Positions 21,490-32,345 of a stretch of 64,000 nt of DNA are shown here, piece by piece; positions within the stretch are counted from its first letter, which is position 1; each line of letters starts with the position of its first letter. Made by a program: the position numbers and the translations under genes. The stretch lies in the NCBI GenBank assembly GCA_026225945.1, contig JAMJFZ010000770.1, forward strand, positions 807,501 through 871,500, in the 5' to 3' direction. The notes beneath the pieces were generated by a model that saw only the letters and a list, made by a program, of their open reading frames with translations, had not been told where the DNA came from and searched no databases. This DNA is from Cricetomys ansorgei. Lineage: Eukaryota; Chordata; Mammalia; Rodentia; Nesomyidae.

Positions 21490-21974
21490 TTGAAACCAGA
21501 TCAGCTGTGGTTACCTGGATGAGACCTTTAGTGTTCCCTCCTGGAGTGTAGGTAGAGCTCAGAAGGCCCCGTGGCTCCCTGAGGATGTCTAATGGCTAAT
21601 GGTTGCTGGGTGGGGACTCTTAAGTTACCCAAGCTCTAAGTAACCCCAGTTAAATTCACTGGTTCACCAAGCCAGATGGGTGGAATCTTTTATTTGGCCT
21701 ATCATTAATGCCCTAACTGGGGTGGATAATAACTCATATTTGTGACAGACATCTCCTTAGGAAAAGTTAATGCAATAATCTGCCATAACAAACAAAATGT
21801 CAGAGATTTAAATATGAAAAAAGTTATTTTCACACAACGGTGAGATAAGAGGCTCTAACGTCATACCATGTTCATGATGTGGCTAACCTCTGTTCCAGAT
21901 GATCACTCCAGGATCATGTCTTCATTTAGAAAAGAAAGAATAGGGCATAGAGAATACACTCCTCACCCCCTTTG

Positions 21975-22262
21975 GGGTTTGTTTTCAAACTGGGTCTTAC
22001 TGGCCTCGAACTCCTGATCCTCTTACCTCAGCTTCTTAAGTGTTGGGTTTACAGGCCCGTGCTACCACATCCAACAGCATCCCTTTATCTTCATCATCAT
22101 CATTATTACTATTGTTTTATTTTATTTTTTGAGAAAGGCCTCATTCTGTAGATCAGGATTTCCCTGGAACTCACTAAGTGTCACAGGCTGACCTTGAACT
22201 TGCAGTGATCCTCCTGCCTCAGCGTCCTGAGTGCTTGAATTACCCAAGGCCACCACACTACA
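21975..22262 (-). mobile_element. Two B1-type SINEs, minus strand, decayed
   Basis: The first (21975-22075) has AACTGGGTCTTACTGGCCTC and GTGTTGGGTTTACAGGCCCG. The second (22128-22262) has TTTTTTGAGAAAGGCCTCAT and GATCCTCCTGCCTCAGCGTC. They end about 400 bp before the PCCA CpG island. Confidence 0.75.
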
Positions 22263-22659
22263 CTCTTCCTTTTTAAGGGCACAGCCCTCACACTTCGTAC
22301 ACCATGTTGTAAGTGAGGCTGTGTTACCAGCTTACAACTGTGTGTCCGCTGTGTCCACCTACAAACCAGAGCTTTCCTGAAAGCAGTTTCTGCTCCAGGG
22401 CCTTCTCACTGAAGAAATGTCTGTAATAAAACCAGGACCTAAAGAAACGGATCCGAAGAATAAAAACGGTGGGGAGAGGAGAGGGGACTAGAGAGACCGG
22501 GTTTCCAGACTGGGAACTGCTCCTCCTGGAGCGGGTCATCCTCTGCTCCCGCAGACCTGCCGCAGCCTGGCTTCCTGACTCCCTGCTGCTGTAGGACAGG
22601 CAAAGCAATCAGCGCCGGTCCAGACAGGGGTCTACAGGTGAGATTTGCTTTAAAATACC

Positions 22660-23330
22660 CAGCTACAAGTTAAGAGGGGCGTGGCTGCACCCGATTGGCT
22701 GCCGATTGGGGGGCGGGGACCCGTGGCCGCAGAGTGCCGGGCTCCAGGCAGCTCTCCTAGGCCTTGGGGCTCCACGGCCGCTCCCTCCGGGTCCTAGCGC
22801 GCTTCCGAGTCGCCCTTGACCGGTTCCGAACCGCGCCGCGGAGGGACCAGCTCCCTCCCCAACCCACTCGGCCGGGGGCGGGGCTTAGCATCCGGGGCTC
22901 CCGATTGGCTGCACCTCGGGCGCTCCCCTTCCCCGCCCCCTGACGGGGTGAGAGGTCAGCGGCGGGCGGTTCGGCTGGGTCGGCAATGGCGGGGCTGTGG
23001 GTCGGGACGGTGGCGCTGGTCGCGGCCCGGCGGCATGGGCGGCGGCCCCCGCAGCAGCTGCTGTGGACGCTGAAGGTGAGCAGTGCTGTTCTCGCGTGGG
23101 CCTCGCCGCCCCGGGTGCCGGGCACACCCGCGGCGCATCCCGGCTGCCCCAGGCCGGGCCCGAGCCGCACAACCCCACGCTGGCGCGGCCCGGGCCTGGG
23201 AGAGCGCTTGCTCCCGGGGACACTGGCGCCGGCCGAGCTTTCCGCGCTCCCCCGGGCGAGGGTGGTCTTGGCTGGAGGACCTGCCCTGCGGGTGCTGGGA
23301 TCCAGTGTCCTGCGGCGCTGGCTGCTCCCG
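22660..23330 (+). promoter_or_regulatory. PCCA: CpG-island promoter of PCCA, TATA-less
   Basis: The segment is G+C- and CpG-rich, unlike everything around it. Upstream of the ATG at 22986 are inverted CCAAT boxes (ATTGG) at 22694-22698, 22705-22709 and 22904-22908. The first and third sit in an identical CCCGATTGGCTG context. GC boxes lie at about 22708-22718, 22874-22884 and 22930-22940. No TATA box is visible. NF-Y and Sp1 binding is what such motifs usually mean and is inferred. The start site is probably within the 80 bases before the ATG. The island extends into intron 1 and about 300 bp upstream, so a divergent noncoding transcript is possible. Confidence 0.85.
22986..23075 (+). CDS. 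PCCA: PCCA exon 1 (residues 1-30, mitochondrial presequence)
   Basis: This encodes 30 residues starting MAGLWVGTVALVAARRHGRR and ending in LLWTLK: hydrophobic and arginine-rich, with no acidic residue, as expected for a matrix-targeting presequence. The start is chosen because an in-frame TGA lies at 22941-22943, there is no other ATG between, and the context GGCAATGG has a purine at -3 and G at +4. It aligns with the human N-terminus as I recall it, which is a few residues longer. The exon ends in AAG at the donor gtgagc (23076). It lies inside the CpG island. The phase is 0. Confidence 0.95.
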
Positions 23331-23814
23331 TGGCTTTCTGGGCTGCGCTTGTTCACGTGCTCTGTCGCTTCCTTTAAAGTGACTTTGAGGGGACTCTGGA
23401 TTGCCGCTTGAATGTTTAAGGCTGTGAGTCTGTCCTAAGTTTGAGAAATACTGTTAAGTCAGGGTTGTTAACAGAGCTCACGAGAGACCCCGAAGCCTGT
23501 TTAAATACCACTTTGTACCGCGTGAGAAATGCACCCTCCGGTTTTATCGTTCTTTCTAGGCAGTGCTTAACGTTCACCCTGGATGTCATGGTGACATTCG
23601 GACCCACAGATCAGAGTCTATGTGAGCCTCTTTTCTCCTTCCATAATGGAGTACATTGTCACTTACTGGCATTGACTTCCCAAACTTTCAAAGTAGATTT
23701 ACCAAGTCACCTGAGCAAATTTAAAATGAAGGTCCCCTGAAAACCTTTTGGGAGCTGGTCGAGTGTGCCTGTTAAGCCTCCCTGTCTTTTCTGATACATA
23801 CCCTTTAGTCAGAT
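23076..23814. other. PCCA: Start of PCCA intron 1
   Basis: The first 250 bases are CpG island, and the long open frames there on both strands reflect base composition. The rest is unique DNA with no recognised repeat. A 99-codon open frame (23441-23740) has no known family. Confidence 0.5.
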
Positions 23815-24185
23815 GTGTAGTGGACTGCGCCTGTCATCATACCATTAGAAAGGCTGAGGTGGGAGGATTGTGAGTTCAAGTCCATGCTCCCTGTCTCAAA
23901 TCCCCCCTACCTCCCAGAACGAAAAAAGGAAGATTTAAAAAAAAAATCTCTACAACATTTGATTTATGTTCATTAAATTTGAGTTTGGAAGGTACTTCAG
24001 AGATGATCTCTCTCTCTCTCTCTCTCTCTTTTTCTCTCTCTCCCCCCCCCTTCCCCCTCAAAATAAGTCTCTCTGTGTAGCCCTGGCTGTGCTGGAACAC
24101 TCAGTGAAGAGGAGGCTGGCCTTGAACTCACAGAGATCCGCTTGCCTGTGCCTCCTGAATGCTGTGTGTACTACCATGCCTGCTT
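23815..24185 (-). mobile_element. SINE fragments and (CT)n tract
   Basis: A decayed PB1-like piece (23815-23905, AGGCTGAGGTGGGAGGATTG) lies in plus orientation. A (CT)n run at 24007-24045 is followed by a minus-strand B1 (24060-24185) with GTAGCCCTGGCTGTGCTGGA and CACAGAGATCCGCTTGCCTG. Confidence 0.75.
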
Positions 24186-24449
24186 ATTTTATTCTTAAGG
24201 AAATGGAGACAGGCCCACTTAGGCAGTTTGAGCTGGAAGGTTGTCTCTAGTTGTCGGCCACAGAATGCCATCTGTCACTGTGCTTTGTGTTGCCACACAG
24301 CTTTGTTCTCCAGTTTTTATTATCTTGTAATCATTTAATCTGTATTTGCTTTAGCAAAGACTCTGGCACATTTACTTATGAAATGACTTGGAGTGGAAAG
24401 GTATGGACTTTGGAGTCATACTTTGTATGTTCTTTTGTGGGTTTGTTTT

Positions 24450-24570
24450 CTTGAGACTCGTTTTGCCTAGGTGGGCCTTTAATTTGCTGTGTAGTGGAGG
24501 AAGACCCTGGTTTTCTGCCCCCATTTCCCAAGTGCTGGCATTATAGATATGCACCACCGTACCGGTTTTG
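24450..24570 (-). mobile_element. Decayed B1 SINE, minus strand
   Basis: TTGAGACTCGTTTTGCCTAG, TTCCCAAGTGCTGGCATTAT and TATGCACCACCGTACC keep B1 order. Confidence 0.7.
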
Positions 24571-24799
24571 GATATTGTATATTGGATATATGCTTTTTTA
24601 GAGTTTTTTTTTTTTTGGAAAAACAAAACTTTATTGAATGCTTCTTGTGTAGGGAATGAGTACAGTTCCTACCGTTTATAAATTTTCCTCTAATAATGAA
24701 GCAATACGTTTAAAATGCTATTGAGAAGTTTTGGTAGAGTTAGTTGATCAAGTCAAGACTATTTTGAGCTCTACACCATTGGCCACTGTTCTGAATTAG

Positions 24800-24940
24800 T
24801 TCATTCATCCCTCATATTAGGCATTTAACACTACTTACAGTAGATGGACTCAAGGCCCAAAATGTTACATGATTTGCTTAAAGCCATAGAGCTAGTATCT
24901 GGCAGACTTGGGACTTGGAAGCTGGTTCCTTAGGAGTCAA
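24800..24940 (+). mobile_element. MIR SINE relic
   Basis: TGATTTGCTTAAAGCCATAG and AGCTAGTATCTGGCAGACTT follow the conserved MIR 3' core (cacacagctagtaagtggca in the family). This ancient mammalian element predates the rodent SINEs. Confidence 0.6.
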
Positions 24941-25020
24941 ACTCCAGGCCTGGAACTCTTAGATAGAGCTGTACCACTGAGCTGCATATACCTCCAGCTT
25001 CCAAGAAACAGTCAGTACTG

Positions 25021-25180
25021 TTTTTTTTTTGAGACAGGGTTTCTCTGTTGTAGCTCTGGCTGTCCTGGAACTCACTCTTGTAGACCAAGTTGGCCTTGAA
25101 CTCATAGTGATCCACCTGCCTCTGTCTCCTGAGTGCTGGGACTAAAGGTGGAAAGGTGTGCACCACCACCACCCAGCCCA
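25021..25180 (-). mobile_element. B1 SINE, minus strand
   Basis: TTTGAGACAGGGTTTCTCTG, TTGTAGCTCTGGCTGTCCTG and CTCCTGAGTGCTGGGACTAA are diagnostic. Confidence 0.95.
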
Positions 25181-25251
25181 GCCAGTACTCTTAATTAAAT
25201 CTACTACTTAAGTTGAATAGTATTTGCCTTTGAAAATAAAAATTTCAGTAA

Positions 25252-25620
25252 GGGCCAGATAGATGGCTGAGAGGGTAAGGGACTTGCTACCAAACCCTGA
25301 TGACCTGGGTTCATGCTGGAACCCACACAAAGGTAGAAGGAAAGAACAGACTCCACATATTTGTGCTCTGACCTCCATGATGCACACCCCTAATAAAATA
25401 ATTTAAAAAATTCATACAAATGGAACTAGAGAGATGGCTTAATCCTTAAAAGCACTCCCAGAGGACCTGGCTTCAGTTCCCTGAACCTACACAGCATCTC
25501 ACAACCAACGACATTTGGCGCTCTGGCCTTTGAAGGCACCAGACATGCATGTGATACATAGACACACATGCAGGCAAAACACTCATAAAAAATAAAAAAA
25601 ATTAAAATCTTAAAAAATTA
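25252..25620 (+). mobile_element. B3 then B2 SINE, both plus strand
   Basis: The B3 (25252-25412) has GGGCCAGATAGATGGCTGAG, CCTGATGACCTGGGTTCATG and an A-rich tail. The B2 (25421-25620) has GAACTAGAGAGATGGCTTAA, CAGAGGACCTGGCTTCAGTT and a tail of CATAAAAAATAAAAAAAATT. Confidence 0.88.
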
Positions 25621-25949
25621 AATAGGTTTTAGAGGATGAGATGACCTTTTTTCTAGGAAAAGAAAAAAATTGTGTTGTGAGAGAATAGCACGTGTCAGGG
25701 GTCCATGTCCAGAGGGAACAACCTGGGACATGAGAGGAGACACCAGGGTCTGCAGCAGAGCCTAGGCTTTGCATGAGAGGAGTCACTCCCTTGCTGGCCT
25801 GGCTCACCTTATGCTTGGTATTTCTAAGGTAGTGTATAATCCCTTGGTGTTGCCAGGTAGACGGAAGGAACATGACATTTTAGACTCAGGCTTACAGAGG
25901 AGAGATTCTAATACTTGGTACCATGTACTAACTGCCACACAAGCTTTCT

Positions 25950-26165
25950 ACGTGTGTGTATGTGCACATGCGTGTTCGTGCGTGTGGAAACCAGAGGTCA
26001 ATGTCAGGTGTCTTCCTCAGTGCTCTACCCCCTTTTTGAGACAGGATCTCTTAGTGAATCTGGAGCTCTGATTTAGTTAGAATGGCTAGTCAGCAAGCTT
26101 TGGGGACTTCCTGTCCTCTGCTTCCCAGAGGTAGGGATACAGCTGTATCTGCTTTTTTTGGCACC
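25950..26165 (-). mobile_element. B4 SINE, minus strand, truncated
   Basis: GGAAACCAGAGGTCAATGTC, AGGTGTCTTCCTCAGTGCTC and TTTTTGAGACAGGATCTCTT are the left part of a minus-strand B4. The ID-derived end is missing. Confidence 0.78.
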
Positions 26166-26217
26166 AAACTCTGGTCCCATGCACATTTTCTTTCCTTTTC
26201 TAATAACTGTAAGATTG

Positions 26218-26362
26218 CTTTTATTTAGTGTATGCGTATCATTCAGTGTGTGTTGTTTAGGTGTGGGTACCACAGTGCGGACAACTTTCAGAAGTCCGTT
26301 TTCTCTTTCCACGTGTCATCAGGCCATACAGCACGCCTTTACCCTCTGAGCCGTCTCATCCC
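26218..26362 (-). mobile_element. B3-type SINE, minus strand
   Basis: GTGCGGACAACTTTCAGAAG, TTTTCTCTTTCCACGTGTCA and TTTACCCTCTGAGCCGTCTC match the B3 body and head in reverse. Confidence 0.78.
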
Positions 26363-27082
26363 CTCCTTGGATTTTTTTTTAAGGAGTGCATATTCTTTCA
26401 TGAGTTTTATATGTACCAGGTGCTTACAGGAGCCCCAGAAGCCAGAGGGACACTGTTCCTGTCTGCTACTTGCACTCTGAGGAGTTCTCCTGTCTTTTCA
26501 GGACCTGTACTTAGGAAAAACTGGAGCCTTGATTTTGCTGCAGAAAAGAATTTTAGGTGGAACCAGACTGAAGCTGATTGAAGTTTATTAAAAGACATTT
26601 TTAACATATGAATTTAAGTGTGGGAGTTAAGAGAAAGAGAGAATGTAAGACATGCCCAAGTCTTACACAAGAACACAAAGAGTGGACTTTTGGAAGGGAA
26701 GTTGTAACTAAGTGCCATCACCGTAGTCATGTCTTCTGCTTTCATGGCTTCTGAGGTTGAATCTCAGAGTTGCTTAGGAATGTGAGTGGATCTTGGAATG
26801 GCTCCTGTGTATTGGATAGGATTACACCTGATAAGGTACACTGTAAGTCAGAAGGGTTGCGGGGAAGTTAGGATTTCTATTACAGACACGTATTTAGTCT
26901 TGTTTGAGATTTCCGGAAAATATCTGGGAAAGCAGTAAGGGTGTCCTTGAAGGATATGCAAGTGTGGGCCTTCAGTGTGGGTCATTCCCTTTTTAAAATT
27001 TGTATGAACATGGGTGTGGAGTTATTTACCAGTGGCTACAGCACTATCATTCTGGGCTCTGTAGAAGAATAGAACTGCTAGA
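26363..27082. other. Unassigned intron 1 DNA
   Basis: No gene, exon-like conserved frame or clear repeat is seen in this stretch. Confidence 0.4.
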
Positions 27083-27133
<51 letters not shown>

Positions 27134-27178
27134 ATCTACCTATATCTACGTACCTATCATCTGTCTGTCTGTCTGTCT
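27083..27178. repeat. (ATCT)n and (GTCT)n microsatellite
   Basis: About 12 ATCT units are followed by a diverged region and (GTCT)4. It abuts the retroelement that follows and is probably its expanded tail. Confidence 0.92.
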
Positions 27179-27180
27179 AA

Positions 27181-27525
27181 TGGGGATTTATTAGAATGGC
27201 TTATAGGCGTTGGTTTGGGTGGTCCAACAATGGCTGTCTACTAACAGAAGGTCCAAGAATCCAATAGTTGTTCAGTCCATGAGGCTGGATGTCTCAGCTG
27301 GTCCTCAGTATGTGCCAGAATCCCAAAGAAGTAGGATCTAATGCCAGTGAAGGAATGGACTTGCCAAGAGACTGAGAGCAAGCAGGCAGAGAGAGAGTTC
27401 CCTTTGCCATGTCCTTTATATAGATAGACTACAGAAGATGTGGCCCAGATCAGAGGTCCTTCCACTTGGGTTTTAGTTATTCTGTACACAGTCAAGTTGA
27501 CAACCAGGAACAGCCATCCCACTTG
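27181..27525. mobile_element. Rodent RMER-like element
   Basis: GGGGATTTATTAGAATGGCT, GGTCCAAGAATCCAATAGTT, GTTCAGTCCATGAGGCTGGA, CAGAATCCCAAAGAAGTAGG and GATGTGGCCCAGATCAGAGG match a common rodent medium-reiteration repeat I remember but cannot name with certainty. Confidence 0.6.
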
Positions 27526-27904
27526 CCCCAGTAACCTTCACCTGCCAATAGCTCCTCGAAGGGCAGGAGTGAGCCTTCAGTGTTTCTCCTTTGGAGCAAG
27601 TTGCCAGGTGCAGGTAACCACAGCTGCTGTGAGTTCATGACTGTAGTGGCCAGGGCAGGCTTAGAAGACAGGATCTCACAGCACTGGTCTCCGTTTCCAG
27701 CTCTTGGTGATGCTCTCTGAGATGTCCCATATAGGACTGAGCACTGAGCAGTCACTTTTTTTCTCAGTACTTTGACTGGTTATGAACCTCTGCACTAATT
27801 ACCACCCACTGAAAACAGAAGTTTCTCTGACTGAGGCCAAGTGGCACTAATCTATATAAACATACAAATTTAGAAGGCAGTTTGACAAAGTGTCCATTTT
27901 TTAA

Positions 27905-28121
27905 AATAAAAAACTATTATTTATTTTATATGTATTGGTGTTTTGCCTTCCGTGCTTGTCTGTGCACCCTGCGTGTGCCTCGTGACTATGGAGGTCAGTA
28001 GAGGCGTTGGATCCTCTGGAACTAGATTTACAGATGGTTGTGAACTGCCACGTGGGTGCTGGGAATTGAACCTCAGATCCTCTTGAAGAGTATCCAGTGA
28101 TCTTAGCTCTGTCTCTTTGGT
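27905..28121 (-). mobile_element. B2 SINE, minus strand
   Basis: ATTTATTTTATATGTATTGG, CGTGGGTGCTGGGAATTGAA and CTTAGCTCTGTCTCTTTGGT are in minus-strand B2 order, with a diverged head. Confidence 0.85.
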
Positions 28122-28719
28122 CCAACAAGATGTCCATTTAGAAAAAACAACAGTAACAGGTCTCCCAAGGGCCTATAGCCTTCCCTATGTTGTTAACATT
28201 CTTTCTATGAAAGGAACTTTGTGTTTTTGTGGGCAGTCGTCACAGAAAATGTGGTTAATTGTGCTGGAATTATTGATTTTCAGCTGGCAAGATGTTTCAA
28301 CCAGATTCTCAAGTTAGGAGCTCTGTCGTGTTCTCATGCCCCTATACTTTGTGCTGTATTTCTTTCCTGTCTCATTTTGAGTTCATATTTAGTCTTTTCT
28401 CACTTGTTTTGTAAACCAACCTTTTAAAACACTTTTTTTCCCCTAGCTTCATGCAGTGGCTAGAGGTGTTAGTTTTATGGTAATTGCAACAGTCGATTCA
28501 GCTTTTTCTCACCTTAAATGGTTTTCATTCCCTTCCCCCACCCAAGTCTCTGGAAGGCTAAGCCGACCTCCAGCTCTCTTTGTAGTTGAGTGTGCCCTAG
28601 AACTGCTCATCCCCTGTCTGGAGCGTTGGGATGGCCGTGTGTCCCACCACATCTGTGCAGTACTGGGTAACTAACGCAGTGGCTTGTTCAGGCTGGGCTA
28701 ACTCGGCATCAGCTGTGTT
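28122..28719. other. Unassigned intron 1 DNA
   Basis: No gene or definite repeat. Short open frames here carry no known domain. Confidence 0.4.
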
Positions 28720-28865
28720 GCATCACCAGCCTTTCACATACTTTAAACATGTAGGCGGATCAGAAATCCCAGCTTTACACATGAGGAAACTAAGCTTGAG
28801 CAGTTAAGTAATTTAAGGTCATAGATGACTGGGGTAAAATCCGAACCTTGGACAGTGAGTAATTT
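28720..28865 (+). mobile_element. MIR SINE relic
   Basis: TTTACACATGAGGAAACTAA, GAGCAGTTAAGTAATTTAAG and GTAAAATCCGAACCTTGGAC follow the MIR core (gatgaggaaactgaggctca and gggattcgaacc in the family). Confidence 0.78.
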
Positions 28866-28995
28866 TCCAAAAACAACTTGTTTGTCAAGGGAGTAATAGT
28901 CTCATTGTGTGATACCATACGGTCTCAGCTCGAAACTTAACCTGTGCTTTTGAAGTACATGGTTAGCCTCTAATTGTTAGCGATGGAGGAGGAGA

Positions 28996-29023
28996 CCCTA
29001 ACCCTAACCCTAACCCTAACCCT
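28996..29023. repeat. Interstitial telomeric repeat (CCCTAA)4-5
   Basis: Four perfect CCCTAA hexamers plus CCCT are present, between GGAGGAGGAGA and CAACATAGC. The G-strand (TTAGGG) is on the minus strand, the template strand of PCCA. No subtelomeric sequence accompanies it. Confidence 0.97.
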
Positions 29024-29169
29024 CAACATAGCTAGAGCTTTAGAATTGGCCAAAGGGCCAACGGCCTTTTCTAACACTTTGGTAAATTTCTGAGAATTCA
29101 GTTTGGAAAAAATATCTAAGCTTTTCTCAGAAACTTATTTCTAGTAATAAAATATTGATGGCACTTGCA

Positions 29170-29585
29170 TATCTATCTATTTTATTTGTAAATTTATTAT
29201 TTTAACTTTTTTCTTCTCTCATACAACTTATAGAATATATCCCGGCCCCCCTCCGCTCCCTTCACCCCCCAGCTTCCCCCATCTCCTCCAGATCTACCCC
29301 TCATCACCACCCACAAACATCCCTCCCCCTTCTCCTGAAAACAGAACCACCCCCATGGTTACAGCACAATCAGGGCATGGCATAGCCAGATGGAACAAGG
29401 CCAGGCACCAGTCCCCACATCAAGAGTGAGCCAGGCTGCAGCAGGAAAAAAGGGTCTCAAGGGCAGGTAAAATGGTCAGAGATCCCCCACTCCAGCCTGC
29501 AGGAGTTGTGCGAGGACACCAATACAGACAGCCTTGGGATGTGTTTAGGGACCTACTGTTTACATGTCTGTAGCTTCAGTCTCTG
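29170..29585. mobile_element. LINE-1 (Lx-like) 3' UTR fragment
   Basis: CCCCCAGCTTCCCCCATCTC, CAGATCTACCCCTCATCACC, AACAAGGCCAGGCACCAGTC and AAGGGTCTCAAGGGCAGGTA resemble the 3' UTR of older rodent L1 (Lx) elements. The polypyrimidine part and the pieces after it are in the usual order. There is no ORF. Confidence 0.6.
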
Positions 29586-29685
29586 AGGCCCCAAGAGTGC
29601 TGGTGAGTTGGCAATGCGGGCTTGTTCTCTGGCATTCTTGCCCCTCTGGTTTCTGCCGCCCCTCTCCCTCATCCATGGTTGTCTG

Positions 29686-29795
29686 TGCAGCCCTGGCTGT
29701 CCTGGAGCTCACTCTGTAGGCTAGGCTGACCTTGAACTCAGAGATCCGCCTGTCTCTGCCTCCTGAGTGCTGGATTAAAGGCGTGCTGGCTCTAG
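29686..29795 (-). mobile_element. B1 SINE, minus strand
   Basis: CAGCCCTGGCTGTCCTGGAG, CAGAGATCCGCCTGTCTCTG and GAGTGCTGGATTAAAGGCGT are diagnostic. Confidence 0.92.
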
Positions 29796-30234
29796 ACTGG
29801 TCATTTGTACACTTAAACATCTACTTTTTTACTATCCTTTGGCTCTTAAGTTCAAAACACAGGAAAAACGTGGCAATATCTTTGTTCCTACTAAAAGTGG
29901 AAACTGGTGACTTTTTTGATGAAGAGAAAGGAAAAACAATTGCTTAAGTGGGTTTGTAGTTTATTTATCTGTAAAATATTTCTTGACCTCATATGTAAAA
30001 CAAATAAATCAGATATAGAAAAAGTAAATAAAACAGTGGTTACATAGGGCTGAGGATGGAGAAAATGGATGATTTTGGATAGAAGTCACATATTTTCAGC
30101 TATGGGGTGCACATGTTCTTCAGATACAATTTAAAGTATGGTGGTAATGGTCAACAATACCATACTTATGCCAAAACCCACGAAGTTCTTACTGCTCTCA
30201 CTGTAAAATGGTGGCCACACAAGGTGATGAAAGC
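29796..30234. other. Unassigned intron 1 DNA
   Basis: A+T-rich, with no gene or clear repeat. Confidence 0.4.
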
Positions 30235-30408
30235 AATAAATAATTTTATGTGTATGTGTACCACATGCATGGAGGCCCGCAGAGGGTGTCAGATCCCCCA
30301 GAACCGGAATTACAGGCGGTTGTGAGCTGCCATGTGGGTGCTGGGAATGGAACCCCGGCCCTCTGGAAGAGCAGCAGTGCCTGTACCGCTAAGCCGTCTC
30401 TCCAGCCC
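30235..30408 (-). mobile_element. B2 SINE, minus strand
   Basis: AATTTTATGTGTATGTGTAC, GGTTGTGAGCTGCCATGTGG and TAAGCCGTCTCTCCAGCCC are diagnostic. It looks relatively young. Confidence 0.94.
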
Positions 30409-30679
30409 ATTAATTCGTCTATTTATGTATCTGCTTGTCTACTTGCCCTCATCTATTTGTTCATTTACGTATGTGTGTTGGTAAGTGGGTGAACAGACCA
30501 CAAGGATGTGAGTGTAAATTTTGGGAAGAAAACATTTTTAGACAGAAATACAGGGTTTCATGCAGGTGTCTCTGGTTACAGGCCTACAGTGGTGCAGTGT
30601 GTCAGTTAACTCTTTCCCACTGGTCAGTACCTAAGAGATAAAAAGGAGAGTTGGGTCATTTGGATCCTAGTTGTAGAGA

Positions 30680-31050
30680 TCTTATGTCATGATCACGTGG
30701 TTCCACTGCTATGGGGAGACTCTAAGGTGAGGCTGAACATCACCAAAGGGAACATGAGTTGGGGGAGGGCAGCTACCTCATGATGGACAGGAAGCAAAGA
30801 GACAGGATGCCTCCAAGAACCTGCCACTAGTGGCCTTCCTTTAGCCAGGCCCCATCTCTGGGATATTTCTACTGATAGTGCTAATGATGGCTTCTCCAGA
30901 AGTGCCGTCAGATTATGAAGCCACCCATCGAGTCAGAGCTCTCATGATCCAGTCACTCTCAAGATCCACCTTTGAATGTTGCTGCCTTGGGTACCAAGTC
31001 TTTAGTTTTTCACTTATTTGGGGCATGTTTCAGACACAGTCCATAACACA
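30680..31050. mobile_element. Old MaLR- or DNA-transposon-like relic
   Basis: CTCATGATCCAGTCACTCTC, AAGATCCACCTTTGAATGTT and GGGCATGTTTCAGACACAGT, then CCATAAC, resemble one end of a dispersed mammalian repeat with degenerate sequence before it. A 197-codon open frame (30878-31471) runs from this relic through a B2 and is not a gene. Confidence 0.5.
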
Positions 31051-31061
31051 AGGGAAGATTA

Positions 31062-31400
31062 TTCTGTCTGTCCACTCATCCATCTGTCCATCCGTCCATC
31101 TATCTGTTTATCTATCTTTGCACTTAAGAATATTTAAAAGTATTTGTGAAGTATCTCTCAAGTCTCAGGCCTTGTCATACACACTAAGATCAGGAAGAAA
31201 TTGGGGCTGCAGAGGTGGCTTAGTGGTTGAGAACATTTGGTACTCTTGCTACCCACATGGCAGCTCACAACACCCTGTAACTCCAGTTCGAGGGGATATA
31301 AGAGCTTCTTTTGGGTTCTGTGGACATTGCATGCATGGAGTACACTTACATATATGTAGCACTCACACTAAAAGCAATCTTAAAAAATCCAAAGACCAGA
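31062..31400 (+). mobile_element. (CCAT/CTAT)n tract and B2 SINE
   Basis: A degenerate tetranucleotide tract (31070-31125) is followed by a plus-strand B2 (31201-31390): TTGGGGCTGCAGAGGTGGCT, GGCAGCTCACAACACCCTGT and a CAAAACAAAACAAAACAAAA tail. Confidence 0.85.
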
Positions 31401-31964
31401 AGAAAGTCAAAACAAAACAAAACAAAACACAGTGTGTGTCACAAGTACAGAGAGGTTTTTTCAGGGATTAAAAATAATGGTTGGTGGAAGAATTTGATGA
31501 ATTCCTTGGATTTGAGTGAGAAGGGAGTCTCCTTGTCTCTTCCACAGTGTCAGTAGTCTGTGGGCACAGGTGGGGCTGCTTAGCTGCTTCAGCAGCAGGG
31601 TGAAGTGGCATATACAAATTGCTGCTTTAGCTTTGAAGATACCTTGTGCAGGCTTCACGAGGGTCTCCTCTTACCTCCACAAGAGTATAGTAGGCCTGAC
31701 TCAGTGGTCCTTTAAGACAGGACAGCTCCCAACAGCATCACTTAACTTTGATTCCCTTTGTTACCCACGCTTGTAGCCAGGAGTAGCGTTTCAAAACATC
31801 TTACAAACACTGCCTTGTTGAAACTTTAGAAATTTTTCCCTCGATCAACCTCTTCCATACAGTTTACTTTGGCATGCAAAAGACTAGTGCAGTGATTTGC
31901 TATTTTCACATTATTATTATCTGAATAATCTCTCCAAGTATTATTTATGTTGGCAGCTGTTGTC
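31401..31964. other. Unassigned intron 1 DNA
   Basis: No gene or repeat recognised. Confidence 0.4.
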
Positions 31965-32345
31965 CTATTATGGCGAACCTAAATGGCCAACTTGATTGGA
32001 TTAAGTCTGCATCTTATATTAATAAGTTTCATCTGAAGGGGAATCTGAGGACACTTGTGAGACCCAGGCAGTCGGTGATCTGACCTAATGAGCGACTTTA
32101 TGCACTGATGGATTTTAATTCTGAACAGACTGTCTTAAGATGACAGAACTCTGGAGGCAGTGCCCAGCTGAAGAATCGGTCACTAAAGATGCGTATTTGG
32201 GGGTTTACCTTGCCCTAGCCTACTCCCAGTACTGTTTTACTCTGCTTCCTGTCCATCAGGACAGCTCTGCAATGCTGAGGTGTACAAGGCTCAGACATGG
32301 CAGTAACTGTCAGGGTTGTGGGTCTGATAATCCTGAATACTTGTA
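31965..32345 (+). mobile_element. Decayed hAT-type element (URR1/MER-like)
   Basis: CTAAATGGCCAACTTGATTG, ACTTGTGAGACCCAGGCAGT and GATCTGACCTAATGAGCGAC suggest an old non-autonomous DNA element. Divergence prevents a family call. Confidence 0.4.

Noticed and set aside
22757..23411. Open frames of 99-199 codons on both strands across the CpG island
   Set aside because: High G+C content removes stop codons. Only the short + strand frame from 22986 to the donor at 23076 matches a known protein.
30878..31471. 197-codon open frame in intron 1
   Set aside because: It runs through an old dispersed repeat, a tetranucleotide tract and a B2 SINE. No domain is recognisable.
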